Shown: positions 30,962 to 39,813, counted from the stretch's first letter. The stretch is 64,000 nt of DNA from Bacteroidota bacterium (GCA_023426145.1 JAFABG010000002.1:1-64000), one strand, 5' to 3'. A program made the numbers and translations. Notes: generated by a model from the letters alone, not told the origin.

Positions 30962-31356
30962 CTATGAAATGTTTAATCTACATTCTATTACTTGCTTCGG
31001 TGTGCATGTCATGCCGGAGCATCAAGTATGTACCTGTTGAAACTGTGAAAACAGAATATAAAACACGGGACAGCATACGCTATGATAGTATATATCAGCG
31101 TGACAGTGTTTATATGCAATTAAAAGGTGACTCTGTTTACCTATATAAGTATAAGTATCTATATAGGTACCTTACCATCAACAAAACGGATACAGTGCTT
31201 AAAGCTGATTCTATACAAGTTCCATATCCAGTTGAAAAGCAACTAACAAGGTGGCAGAAAATAAAGATTGAGCTAGGCGGTTGGGCGTTTGGCGGAGTAG
31301 TAATGTTTGCTCTTGTTATTGTCGGTTGGCTCGTTTACAAGAAAAGAAAGTTGTAA
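30958..31356 (+). CDS. Probable unimolecular spanin, 132 aa
   Basis: The N-terminus is a lipoprotein signal with lipobox near LASVCMSC (Cys about residue 19). The middle is a hydrophilic, Tyr- and Asp-rich periplasmic part (KYVPVETVKTEYKTRDSIRY and YDSIYQRDSVYMQ). The C-terminus is one membrane segment (AFGGVVMFALVIVGWLVY) with basic end KKRKL. An outer-membrane lipid anchor plus an inner-membrane helix in one chain is the build of u-spanins, which fuse the two membranes at the end of lysis. The gene closes the lysis cassette. An alternative start is ATG 30964. Confidence 0.7.
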   Translation: MTMKCLIYILLLASVCMSCRSIKYVPVETVKTEYKTRDSIRYDSIYQRDSVYMQLKGDSVYLYKYKYLYRYLTINKTDTVLKADSIQVPYPVEKQLTRWQKIKIELGGWAFGGVVMFALVIVGWLVYKKRKL

Positions 31357-31360
31357 GGTG

Positions 31361-31393
31361 ATTGATGCTTTATTGAAAAATACATTATATTTG
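31361..31393 (+). promoter_or_regulatory. Promoter for the lipoprotein gene at 31458
   Basis: TTG (31362-31364), a 21-bp spacer and TATATTTG (31386-31393) match the Bacteroidetes consensus. It places transcription start near 31400, just before a G tract. Confidence 0.65.
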
Positions 31394-31410
31394 CAGACGA
31401 ACGTGTTATA

Positions 31411-31419
31411 GGGGGGGGG
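31411..31419 (+). repeat. Homopolymeric G tract (9 G)
   Basis: Nine G in a row, an extreme run for AT-rich DNA, lies in the predicted 5' untranslated region about 11-19 nt after the transcription start. Such tracts can change length during replication. Confidence 0.9.
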
Positions 31420-31457
31420 TAAAAGAGCATAAAGTCTATAATTTAAATAATACAAGA

Positions 31458-31844
31458 ATGAAACGATTGACATTTTTTGCGCTGTTGAGTGTGCTTTTCG
31501 GAATTTCCATAGGCTTATCGTCTTGCAGTAAAGATGTAATGGATCCAGGGGAAGAATCGGACAAGAAAGATAATTATTATGTAAAATATGTTATATCGGT
31601 TAGTTATCCCAAGATTTTCAGTAATTGGTCAGTTACTACCCCACAAGGAAATTACACTAAAAATAATTATCAGACAAGGCGTTGGGAAGAGTCTTATGGT
31701 CCTGTGAAAAAGGGGTTTAAATGTGAGGTTCGAGTCGGAAATGGAGAACCAAACATTGCTATATATGTAGCAAAAAAACAAGAGCCGTTTGCCTTGAAAA
31801 CAACCAAAACAGGCAAATCAGCATCATATACAATAGATTTTTAA
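31458..31844 (+). CDS. Small lipoprotein, 128 aa (possible lysogenic conversion gene)
   Basis: Signal peptide with lipobox (LSSCSKD, Cys about residue 23), then an Asp/Glu-rich linker (DPGEESDKKDN) and a beta-rich domain (YYVKYVISVSYPKIFSNWSV, ending GKSASYTIDF). It has its own promoter and sits between the lysis cassette and integrase, outside the late operon, as many surface-altering prophage genes do. No known domain. Surface exposure is likely because of the acidic residues after the lipid-modified Cys. Confidence 0.7.
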   Translation: MKRLTFFALLSVLFGISIGLSSCSKDVMDPGEESDKKDNYYVKYVISVSYPKIFSNWSVTTPQGNYTKNNYQTRRWEESYGPVKKGFKCEVRVGNGEPNIAIYVAKKQEPFALKTTKTGKSASYTIDF

Positions 31845-32209
31845 AATAAACGACACGATGTTTAGCCTTACTTCCGTGGGTCTTTTTCTTTTTCACCAAT
31901 TTTAGCGCAAAATTATATCCTTATTTTTACAACATCTGGTGTTAAATTATGCACAAACCCCGCTTTCTTGGAAATTTTGCGCGCTAAACTGGAAATAAAA
32001 TACAATTTTGAGTAATTTAGACAGGTGGTATTGCGTGTATAGCTGGACTTGTTGCCTTAATGATTTGGATGAATAAACGAACCAATTGGATAGGTTGCTT
32101 GTTAAGTCTAATAAAGAAACTGTAGCATGGTAGAAGGTGCTACGGACATTAACAAATGTGATAAGCCTCGCTTCTTTTTTCAGCGAGGCTTAATTATTTA
32201 AAGTAAATT
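31845..32209. other. Non-coding region between lipoprotein and integrase genes
   Basis: About 365 bp without a convincing gene. It holds an imperfect inverted repeat: TTTAGCGCAAAATT (31901-31914) and AATTTTGCGCGCTAAA (31973-31988), where the second arm has two extra bases. A terminator lies near the integrase end. The repeat could be arm-type integrase binding sites or a remnant regulatory element. Confidence 0.5.
32162..32192. terminator. Terminator after the integrase gene
   Basis: AAGCCTCGCT (32163-32172) pairs with AGCGAGGCTT (32182-32191), a perfect 10-bp stem with a T-rich loop. On the minus strand it follows the integrase stop (32210). Confidence 0.8.
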
Positions 32210-33442
32210 TTATCCTTTCATCATCATAATATCCGCCCTCATCTCAATATAGTCTTTATATTTTTCTGGATTGCTAACATAATCGATTACTCTATTGATA
32301 GCAATAGCTGCTTGTTTTTCTCTTACCTTCGTATAGTATCTTATCACTCCTCTTGATCTATCTGAGTGGCCAAGGCAATAGTCAATTACATTGTCAGGAA
32401 TACCTAGCTCAGATGCGAACTGAGCGAATGTTTTTCGAGCTGAGTAGAAGCATAGCGTTTGCTTTATTCCCAGATAGTCCTTTAATTCTCTCATGCAAAG
32501 ATTTATATACTTTTGTAGATTAGAATAAGTATATGAATACCCTAAGTCTAATATGCCTTTGCTATTTATATATTTATTGATAATGTTTTTTGCTTCAGTA
32601 TGAATAGGTATTGATATGTCAGACTTTCCCGTTTTTGCATGGCGCGTTTTGATTCTTTCAAAATAAAGAGTATCACCTGATAAATTCACAGCTAATAGAT
32701 CTTTTAGATTGATACCACAAAGATAAAAAGAGAGTAGGAGCATGTCCTTGCCTAAGTTCATGCGTTTTCCCTCAATTTCAGCCTTGCGTATCTTCTGGAA
32801 TTCCTCTATGGTTAAGTCGCATTCCTTTGGCTCTGCCGTTGGAATTTTGGTATATGCAAAAGGATGGATTTCGGATTTAAGGATACCAGCCTTTATGAGT
32901 TCATTAACTCTAGCCTTTAAATGTGTGAGTCGTAGACCTATATTCCCATTCGCATATCCTTTTTTCATCATCCACTTTTTGAAATGTTCAATCAATATTG
33001 TATTTATTGCAGGGATAGGTACATCTTTTTCCGCAATAGTAAAGATGCGAATTGTTTCCTCATTCATTTTAGCATAGCTTTCTCTTCCTTCTTCTTTGAA
33101 TTCGCTAACCCTCTGCTTCCAGTATTCTAAAAATGAGATGTAGGGTGGGCGTTCTTTAGAGGTAATAATTTGTTTTATTTGAAGAGCTGAAAAATACTCA
33201 AGATCTTCTATAGAGTCAAATTTTTCTTTGTATTGTGAAAAAACGAATTCGAGTCTTTTGTTAATGATGTTAGCATCCTTTCGATAAACTACTTTTCCTT
33301 TTTCGAATTCAGCAATATCATCTAGTAGAAATTTCGTTTTGATGTAAGCGCGGATTTTTTTCTGAGTAATGCAGACTAATATAGGAAGTCTGCCATCATG
33401 TTCCTTAATGGATCTTAAAATTGTTAATCTGATTGTTGCCAT
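32210..33442 (-). CDS. Tyrosine recombinase (prophage integrase), 410 aa
   Basis: The start at 33442 (MATIRLTILRSIKEHDGRLP) is preferred to an upstream in-frame codon at 33463. It is a phage-type integrase of the Bacteroidetes kind: N-terminal beta-rich arm-binding domain, a core-binding helical domain (residues about 100-190), then the catalytic domain with an LLLSFYLCGINLKDLL block, a KTRHAKTGK basic block, the FYSARKTFAQ (R) box and LGHSDRSRGVIRYYTKVRE, containing the His and catalytic Tyr. It lies about 140 bp from tRNA-Thr and marks the prophage right end. Confidence 0.9.
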   Translation of the reverse strand: MATIRLTILRSIKEHDGRLPILVCITQKKIRAYIKTKFLLDDIAEFEKGKVVYRKDANIINKRLEFVFSQYKEKFDSIEDLEYFSALQIKQIITSKERPPYISFLEYWKQRVSEFKEEGRESYAKMNEETIRIFTIAEKDVPIPAINTILIEHFKKWMMKKGYANGNIGLRLTHLKARVNELIKAGILKSEIHPFAYTKIPTAEPKECDLTIEEFQKIRKAEIEGKRMNLGKDMLLLSFYLCGINLKDLLAVNLSGDTLYFERIKTRHAKTGKSDISIPIHTEAKNIINKYINSKGILDLGYSYTYSNLQKYINLCMRELKDYLGIKQTLCFYSARKTFAQFASELGIPDNVIDYCLGHSDRSRGVIRYYTKVREKQAAIAINRVIDYVSNPEKYKDYIEMRADIMMMKG

Positions 33443-33483
33443 AGCTGAATAATCAAAACACACTTCTACTATACACTTTATTG

Positions 33484-33491
33484 CAAATATA
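33484..33491 (-). promoter_or_regulatory. -7 box of the integrase promoter
   Basis: Reads TATATTTG on the minus strand, 42 nt before the start codon. The TTTTG further up is about 25 bp away, too far for a standard -33. Confidence 0.5.
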
Positions 33492-33539
33492 TATGCAGAT
33501 TTGTGTTTTTTTTATTCAAAATCAAATTTTCAGGAAAGA

Positions 33540-33574
33540 AAAACGCTGATTAAAGTGTTTATAATCAGCGTTTT
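33540..33574. terminator. Terminator between tRNA-Thr and integrase
   Basis: Perfect 13-bp arms, AAAACGCTGATTA (33540-33552) and TAATCAGCGTTTT (33562-33574), with a 9-nt loop. On the minus strand it follows the tRNA 3' end and ends in T, so it terminates the tRNA transcript. Confidence 0.8.
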
Positions 33575-33581
33575 ATTGAAG

Positions 33582-33654
<73 letters not shown>

Positions 33655-33678
33655 ATTTTGTCTCTCGTTTACGGCGTG

Positions 33679-33708
33679 CAAAATTACAGCTTTATTTGAG
33701 AATACAAA
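33679..33708 (-). promoter_or_regulatory. Promoter of tRNA-Thr
   Basis: On the minus strand TTTG (33705-33708), 18 bp, TAATTTTG (33679-33686), 24 nt before the tRNA 5' end. Confidence 0.55.
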
Positions 33709-33778
33709 AAGATTTTGAAGCTTTTTTGAACAACATTCTTTATGAATGCCTTTTCATTATTGGATTGGAATGCCCGAT

Positions 33779-34990
33779 TCAGCTTTCAAACATCCTGCTT
33801 CGGGCTAGCATACATGCGCCAATGATCCCAGCTTTATCTTTTAGTTTTGAAGTTACGATAGCCGAATCCTTATTGACGAGGTTTAATGAATATTTTCGGA
33901 CAGCCGTTTTTATGGGTTGAGTAATGTAATCACCTGTTAATGATAAGGTTCCACCTATAATCACTAATTCCGGATTGAAAATGTTGATTAATCCTGCGAC
34001 TTGTTTACCCAGCTTTTGCCCAATCTCTTCTACTATTTCAATGCAAAGTAGGTCTTCTTCTTTATATACAGCATTGATTATTTCATCTAAAGTGAGGGGA
34101 TTGTCACTGTTGTCAATCCGCCCGGATAATATCGAATTCTCTCCATTCTTTATCCTTTCCAGAAGAATGCGGTAGAGAGCAGATCCGGAAGCTTCAGTTT
34201 CAAGGCATCCTTTTTTTCCGCAGTGGCAGATGACTTCATTATCGAACACGCTGACATGTCCGAACTCACCTGAGAACCCCGATTTGCCTGTATAAATTTT
34301 CCCATCAATAATAATTCCAATGCCCAATCCCCAACTGATATTAATGAAGAGGATATCTTTTTCCCCTTTCACACAGCCTTGCATGTACTCACCGTATGTC
34401 ATGGCACGCGTATCGTTGTCAACAGTCACTTTATAACCTATTTTTTCAGAAAGAACATCGGCTAAAGGGCGCTCTTCAAAATTAAACTGGCTGAAACTAT
34501 ATCCAGATTCAGGATTAACTCGCCCGGATATATTTACGTTAATATTCAGTATTTTATCTTTTTTGATCGCTAGCTTTTTTATAAATGTGAGGATGAGATG
34601 GCATAATTCGTTCATGCCTTCTACGGAATTCTCAAATTTATAAGGGATGTTCATTTTGTGTTCAACTGTGTCTCCCTTAAAATTGATCAATCCGATATTA
34701 ATAGCGAATCTTTTTATTTCTACACCAATAAAATACCCAGACTCAGGATTTAAACCGTAGAGATTGGGGTGACGTCCGCCGCTAGTTTCTAGTTTTCCAT
34801 AGTCATTGATGTAGCCATCTTCGCACATTTCGCTGATGAATTTTGTAACAGTAGGGACGCTTAAATCTAATTCTTTTGATAAATCAGGAATGGTAGAGCT
34901 TCCATTATATATATAATGTGTAATAATTCTCTTTTTGACTAAGGCGTTTTTAGAGCCCATTTCTATTTCCTGCAAGAATTGTTGGTTCAT
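33779..34990 (-). CDS. ROK-family transcriptional repressor, 403 aa
   Basis: Residues about 12-70 are a MarR-like winged helix (RIITHYIYNGSSTIPDLSK, then LSVPTVTKFISEMCEDGYI). The rest is a ROK sugar-kinase-like domain with the ATP-phosphate-like DNDTRAM block, SGEFGHVSV and the zinc motif CHCGKKGC, followed by VIIGGTLS. This is the NagC/Mlc layout; such proteins release DNA on binding a sugar or sugar-phosphate. It is divergent from the polysaccharide locus and likely represses it at the palindrome 35243-35269. A -7 box on its own strand overlaps a second inverted repeat (TATCTTTG/CAAAGATA). Confidence 0.85.
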   Translation of the reverse strand: MNQQFLQEIEMGSKNALVKKRIITHYIYNGSSTIPDLSKELDLSVPTVTKFISEMCEDGYINDYGKLETSGGRHPNLYGLNPESGYFIGVEIKRFAINIGLINFKGDTVEHKMNIPYKFENSVEGMNELCHLILTFIKKLAIKKDKILNINVNISGRVNPESGYSFSQFNFEERPLADVLSEKIGYKVTVDNDTRAMTYGEYMQGCVKGEKDILFINISWGLGIGIIIDGKIYTGKSGFSGEFGHVSVFDNEVICHCGKKGCLETEASGSALYRILLERIKNGENSILSGRIDNSDNPLTLDEIINAVYKEEDLLCIEIVEEIGQKLGKQVAGLINIFNPELVIIGGTLSLTGDYITQPIKTAVRKYSLNLVNKDSAIVTSKLKDKAGIIGACMLARSRMFES

Positions 34991-34996
34991 ATATTA

Positions 34997-35022
34997 TATC
35001 TTTGGTAATAAAAACAAAGATA
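34997..35022. promoter_or_regulatory. Inverted repeat and -7 box in front of the ROK gene
   Basis: TATCTTTG (34997-35004) and CAAAGATA (35015-35022) are perfect 8-bp arms. On the minus strand the second reads TATCTTTG, a TAnnTTTG -7 box 24 nt before the ROK start. It could serve autoregulation. Confidence 0.5.
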
Positions 35023-35242
35023 ATTAATTTTTTTATTAATTAGGGCTGATTCGTATAAATAAATTAGAATATGTCTCGTAATATGTCACGTGGGTTATAA
35101 GATATAGGTGTGCAACTCGGTCTGAACTTTTTTTAAGATTCACCTATTGAGCTATTTGGTAAGCTTTTACATTAGCTTTCGGTTGTATTAGCGTTCATTT
35201 AATTAATTGATCAGTATAAAAACAAGTTTATTAATAAAATAA

Positions 35243-35269
35243 TTTATTATATATTGTTTATATAATAAA
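35243..35269. promoter_or_regulatory. Candidate ROK operator palindrome
   Basis: Perfect 11-bp arms, TTTATTATATA and TATATAATAAA, around TTGTT. ROK/NagC operators are known to be AT-rich palindromes of this style. It covers the -33 box of the locus promoter, the natural place for repression. Confidence 0.6.
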
Positions 35270-35283
35270 TATAACTATATTTG
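35254..35283 (+). promoter_or_regulatory. Promoter of the polysaccharide locus
   Basis: TTG (35254-35256), 19 bp, TATATTTG (35276-35283) match the consensus. Transcription would start near 35290, 40 nt before the first gene. Confidence 0.7.
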
Positions 35284-35330
35284 TGGCGTAGTATTAATTA
35301 AGTTCTGCTCTAATTAAAGTTGTTTTTACT

Positions 35331-37211
35331 ATGAATACCTTATTCCGAATATTCTGTGGACTATTTCTCTTGTTATGTTATTCATCTTGCATGCATTCCA
35401 GTATAAGTGATGACGTGGATGTGCTTGTTATTGGTGGTGGAGCCAGTGGGGTAACGTCGGGTATTCAGTCTGCACGGATGGGGGTGAATACGTTGATCAT
35501 AGAAGAAACGGATTGGTTAGGAGGTATGTTGACTTCAGCAGGAGTTAGTGCTATAGATGGTAACTATAATTTGCCTGCCGGACTTTGGGGAGAATTTAGG
35601 AATAGATTAGCCGCTTATTATGGTGGATTAGATTCTTTGAAGACAGGGTGGGTGAGTCATGTTTTATTTGAGCCTTCTGTAGGAAATAAGATATTTCATG
35701 AAATGGTCGCTGCGGAAAAGAATCTGAAAGTCTTGAAGCAGACTTGTCTTAACGAAGTCAAAAGGGTAGATGGTCGATGGATTGCTAAAGTTACTACCGA
35801 AGGGCAAGGAGAGAAAACTATTCGAGCGAAAGTGCTAATTGATGCTACTGAATTAGGAGATGTGGCAAAGAGGTGTGGTGTGGGATACGATATTGGTATG
35901 GAGAGTCGAAATGATACAGGCGAAGACATTGCTCCTGAGAACCCAAACCATATTGTGCAGGATCTGACTTATGTTGCTATATTAAAGGATTATGGGAAAG
36001 ATGTGACCATTCCCCAACCGGAAGGATATGATCCCAAAGAATTTAGTTGTGCCTGTGCTAATCCTGCGTGTATTACTCCTAAAGAACCAGATCGCCTTTG
36101 GTCTAAGGATATGATGATTACTTATGGGAAATTACCTAATCATAAGTATATGATTAATTGGCCGATAGAAGGAAATGACTATTATATCAATCTGATTGAA
36201 ATGTCTTCTTCGGAACGCGAGAAAGCATTAGAATATGCTAAGCGATATACCATGTGTTTTATCTATTTCTTGCAGCATGAATTGGGATACAATACATTGG
36301 GTTTAGCTGATGACGAGTATCCTACTGCGGATAAGCTACCTTATATTCCTTATTATAGAGAATCTAGAAGAATTCACGGATTAGTTCGCTTTAATCTAAA
36401 CCATGTTCTAAATCCCTATACGCAAAATGAGAAACTGTATCGTACTTGTATTGCAGTGGGCGATTATCCTGTCGATCATCATCATACCCGATATCATGGT
36501 TATGAAGAATTGCCAAATCTCTATTTTCATCCTATTCCCTCTTATGGGTTACCATTAGGCACGTTAATTCCACGTGATGTTGAAGGTTTGGTGGTTGCCG
36601 AAAAATCCATTTCTGTATCGAATATCATCAATGGTACCACTCGACTTCAGCCAGTAGTCCTTCAAATAGGACAAGCGGCTGGTGCATTGGCTGCCCTTGC
36701 AGTAAAGCAGAATCGAAAGATTGATGAAGTTCCCGTTCGTGATGTTCAGAATGCTATCTTGGCTGCAAAAGGATATTTATTGCCTTATCTTGATGTGCCA
36801 GTTTCTGATGTTAAGTTTGCATCTTATCAGCGGATCGGCTCTACCGGAATTTTAAAAGGGGTAGGGAAGAATGTGGATTGGTCTAACCAGACTTGGTTGA
36901 GAGCAGATTCAGTGTTACTTGCTTCTGAACTAGATGGGTTAGCTGATGTTTATCCGGTAGCGAAGAAGAAACTGGATAAAATGGGTGCCGAAACAATAAG
37001 TATTGAAGAAGCTGTTCAGCTTATTGCGTTCATAGCGAAAGCTGAAGGTTTGACTTCTACTGTCAATATGGATATCCTATGGAAAACTTACGGATTTGAG
37101 AAGTTAGATTTGAAGCGGAATATCTTAAGAGGAGAGATGGCAGTTTTGATTGATCAAGTGCTAGACCCCTTCAATAAGAAGCAGGTTAGCATCACTGGAA
37201 CTTATATCTAA
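35331..37211 (+). CDS. FAD-dependent oxidoreductase lipoprotein, 626 aa
   Basis: First gene of the locus. The signal peptide ends at a lipobox (LCYSSC, Cys about residue 20). The FAD Rossmann site VLVIGGGASGVTSGIQSA lies near residues 31-50, followed by a second glycine motif (TDWLGGMLTSAGVS). Late in the protein are GLPLGTLIPRDVEGLVVAEK and LQIGQAAGALAALAVK, typical of the FAD-dependent oxidoreductase family often found in Bacteroidetes carbohydrate loci. It may oxidise or prepare a sugar at the cell envelope. Substrate unknown. Confidence 0.8.
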   Translation: MNTLFRIFCGLFLLLCYSSCMHSSISDDVDVLVIGGGASGVTSGIQSARMGVNTLIIEETDWLGGMLTSAGVSAIDGNYNLPAGLWGEFRNRLAAYYGGLDSLKTGWVSHVLFEPSVGNKIFHEMVAAEKNLKVLKQTCLNEVKRVDGRWIAKVTTEGQGEKTIRAKVLIDATELGDVAKRCGVGYDIGMESRNDTGEDIAPENPNHIVQDLTYVAILKDYGKDVTIPQPEGYDPKEFSCACANPACITPKEPDRLWSKDMMITYGKLPNHKYMINWPIEGNDYYINLIEMSSSEREKALEYAKRYTMCFIYFLQHELGYNTLGLADDEYPTADKLPYIPYYRESRRIHGLVRFNLNHVLNPYTQNEKLYRTCIAVGDYPVDHHHTRYHGYEELPNLYFHPIPSYGLPLGTLIPRDVEGLVVAEKSISVSNIINGTTRLQPVVLQIGQAAGALAALAVKQNRKIDEVPVRDVQNAILAAKGYLLPYLDVPVSDVKFASYQRIGSTGILKGVGKNVDWSNQTWLRADSVLLASELDGLADVYPVAKKKLDKMGAETISIEEAVQLIAFIAKAEGLTSTVNMDILWKTYGFEKLDLKRNILRGEMAVLIDQVLDPFNKKQVSITGTYI

Positions 37212-37294
37212 TAAAAAAATAGTTAGAAGTCTATTTGAAGTTTATATATTTGGAGAGTTAATATAATGTAATATATGAATCTAAAACGAAAAAG

Positions 37295-38401
37295 ATGACA
37301 ATGGATACTAGTAATCGTAGAGATTTCTTGAAGAAAGCAGCTTTGGCTGGAGCTTCCGCTTTGGTAGCCCCTTCTCTGTTTGCAGTTGACGGAGCGGGAT
37401 CAGAGGAACAATCTGCCTCAAAAAAACTTGGCACAGGCGAGAGTAAATTAATCATTCCTAAAAATAATGGGTTGAAAATTTCAGGAACTTTTTTGGATGA
37501 AATATCGCATGATATTCCTCATCAGAATTGGGGAGAGAAAGAATGGGACTTGGATTTTCAGCACATGAAAAGAATTGGTATCGACACTGTAATTATGATT
37601 CGTTCAGGTTACCGAAAATTTATGACTTACCCTTCTCCTTATCTATTGAAGAAGGGGTGTTATATGCCATCGGTCGATTTACTGGATATGTATTTGCGTT
37701 TGGCTGAGAAATATAATATGAAATTCTATTTTGGTTTATATGACTCAGGGCGTTATTGGGATACAGGTAATTTAAGTTGGGAGATTGAGGATAACAAGTA
37801 TGTGATTGATGAGGTGTGGAAGATGTATGGAGAGAAGTATAAAAGTTTTGGAGGTTGGTACATTAGCGGAGAAATAAGTAGGGCAACAAAGGGTGCTATT
37901 GATGCATTTCGTTCTATGGGAAAGCAATGTAAGGATGTATCAAACGGGCTTCCAACTTTTATATCTCCATGGATCGATGGGAAAAAAGCAATTATGGGAA
38001 CCGGAAAATTGACGAAGGAGGATGCAGTGTCCGTGCAACAGCATGAAAAAGAATGGAACGAGATTTTTGATGGTATACATGACGTGGTAGATGCATGTGC
38101 ATTTCAGGATGGGCACATTGATTATGATGAGTTGGATGCCTTCTTCTCTGTAAATAAGAAATTAGCAGATAAATATGGTATGCAGTGCTGGACAAATGCT
38201 GAATCTTTCGATCGTGACATGCCGATCCGCTTTCTACCCATTAAATTTGATAAACTTCGTATGAAGCTTGAAGCAGCTAAACGTGCTAACTACGACAAGG
38301 CGATAACTTTTGAATTCTCTCATTTTATGAGCCCTCAATCTGCTTATTTACAGGCTGGACATCTATATGATAGATATAAAGAATATTTTGAAATCAAATA
38401 A
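37295..38401 (+). CDS. DUF4434 protein with Tat signal, first copy, 368 aa
   Basis: The N-terminus has the twin-arginine motif NRRDFLKKAALAGASALV, so export is probably by Tat. The mature part looks like a TIM-barrel putative glycosidase: SGTFLDEISHDIPHQNWG, YNMKFYFGLYDSGRYWDTG, GGWYISGEISR and WTNAESFDRDMPIRFLPIK, ending ITFEFSHFMSPQSAYL. A close paralogue lies at 41131. The substrate of the DUF4434 family is not established. Confidence 0.75.
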   Translation: MTMDTSNRRDFLKKAALAGASALVAPSLFAVDGAGSEEQSASKKLGTGESKLIIPKNNGLKISGTFLDEISHDIPHQNWGEKEWDLDFQHMKRIGIDTVIMIRSGYRKFMTYPSPYLLKKGCYMPSVDLLDMYLRLAEKYNMKFYFGLYDSGRYWDTGNLSWEIEDNKYVIDEVWKMYGEKYKSFGGWYISGEISRATKGAIDAFRSMGKQCKDVSNGLPTFISPWIDGKKAIMGTGKLTKEDAVSVQQHEKEWNEIFDGIHDVVDACAFQDGHIDYDELDAFFSVNKKLADKYGMQCWTNAESFDRDMPIRFLPIKFDKLRMKLEAAKRANYDKAITFEFSHFMSPQSAYLQAGHLYDRYKEYFEIK

Positions 38402-38406
38402 GCACT

Positions 38407-39813
38407 ATGAAATCTAAAATAAACTTTGGTTATCTCATATTTCTTTCGGTTGTTGCAGCACTAGGAGGCTTCTTGTTTGGATATGACACTGCAGTGATAT
38501 CAGGTACGATAGCTCCGGTTACTCAGCTTTTTGAGCTTGATGCATTACAGCAAGGTTGGTATGTGGGATGTGCTTTAACAGGCTCTATTGCTGGTGTTCT
38601 TTTTGCTGGCATTCTGAGTGATAAATTAGGACGGAAGCTAACTATGATAATCTCTGCCGTTCTTTTTTCTACTTCTGCTTTGGGGTGTGCTATTTCTGCC
38701 GACTTTACACAGCTAGTAATATATCGTATCATCGGTGGAATTGGGATTGGAATTGTGTCTATCGTTTCTCCTTTATATATCTCTGAGGTAGCTATTGCTG
38801 AATACCGAGGACGTTTGGTGTCTTTATACCAATTGGCAGTCACTGTAGGATTCCTAGGGGCTTATCTGATTAATTATCAACTGTTAGCGTATGCCGAAAG
38901 CGATATAGTCTTGAACAATTCTTGGTTGCATAGAATCTTTGTAAGTGAGGTCTGGAGAGGGATGTTAGGAATGGAAACATTACCAGCTATCTTATTCTTC
39001 GTCATTATATTTTTTATCCCCGAGAGCCCCCGTTGGTTAATATTAAAGGGTAAGGAAGAGAAAGCAATTGGTATATTGGAAAGAATCTATCACTCATATT
39101 CAGATGCTAAAGATCAACTAAAAGAGACTAAGTCCGTGTTAGTCTCCGAAGTAAAATCAGAATGGGTATTATTAATGAAACCTGGGATTTTTAAAGCTGT
39201 AATTATCGGTGTTTGTATAGCAATACTTGGGCAATTTATGGGAGTGAATGCAGTACTCTACTATGGCCCATCTATTTTCGAAAAGGCTGGGCTTTCAGGA
39301 GGCGATTCTTTATACTATCAGGTTCTTGTGGGACTTGTTAATACGTTAACCACTGTTCTAGCCCTTTTGATTATTGATCGCGTCGGTCGTAAAAAGCTTG
39401 TCTATTATGGTGTCTCTGGCATGATTCTTTCTTTGCTACTGATCGGCCTCTATTTCATAGTCGGAGATACATTGGGGCTTTCAAGCCTGTTGCTTCTTCT
39501 CTTTTTCCTGTTTTATGTGTTTTGCTGTGCTGTGTCAATTTGTGCCGTGGTATTCGTGCTCCTTTCGGAGATGTACCCTACCAAAGTACGTGGCTTAGCG
39601 ATGTCAATAGCAGGTTTTGCCTTATGGATTGGTACCTACCTGATCGGACAGTTAACCCCCTGGATGCTCCAAACTCTTACCCCCGCTGGAACATTCTTTC
39701 TGTTCGCTGTCATGTGCGTACCTTATATGTTGATTGTCTGGAAACTAGTGCCGGAAACTACCGGAAAGTCTCTGGAAGAAATTGAAAGATACTGGACCCG
39801 TTCGGAACAGTAA
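38407..39813 (+). CDS. MFS sugar porter, 468 aa
   Basis: Twelve hydrophobic segments. Sugar-porter signatures: GGFLFGYDTAVISGT in helix 1, DKLGRKLTM after helix 2, PESPRWLI after helix 6, VLYYGPSIFEKAGL in helix 7 and VPETTGKSLEEIE at the C-terminus. The closest functional types are proton-coupled hexose/xylose symporters. It would import the monosaccharide released in the periplasm. It lies between the first DUF4434 gene and the epimerase gene. Confidence 0.85.
   Translation: MKSKINFGYLIFLSVVAALGGFLFGYDTAVISGTIAPVTQLFELDALQQGWYVGCALTGSIAGVLFAGILSDKLGRKLTMIISAVLFSTSALGCAISADFTQLVIYRIIGGIGIGIVSIVSPLYISEVAIAEYRGRLVSLYQLAVTVGFLGAYLINYQLLAYAESDIVLNNSWLHRIFVSEVWRGMLGMETLPAILFFVIIFFIPESPRWLILKGKEEKAIGILERIYHSYSDAKDQLKETKSVLVSEVKSEWVLLMKPGIFKAVIIGVCIAILGQFMGVNAVLYYGPSIFEKAGLSGGDSLYYQVLVGLVNTLTTVLALLIIDRVGRKKLVYYGVSGMILSLLLIGLYFIVGDTLGLSSLLLLLFFLFYVFCCAVSICAVVFVLLSEMYPTKVRGLAMSIAGFALWIGTYLIGQLTPWMLQTLTPAGTFFLFAVMCVPYMLIVWKLVPETTGKSLEEIERYWTRSEQ

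Noticed and set aside
28250..32210. Search for a retroelement reverse transcriptase and template repeat near the fibre tip
   Set aside because: All open frames here are fibre, lysis, lipoprotein or integrase genes; no YxDD-type protein and no near-repeat of the variable region were seen.
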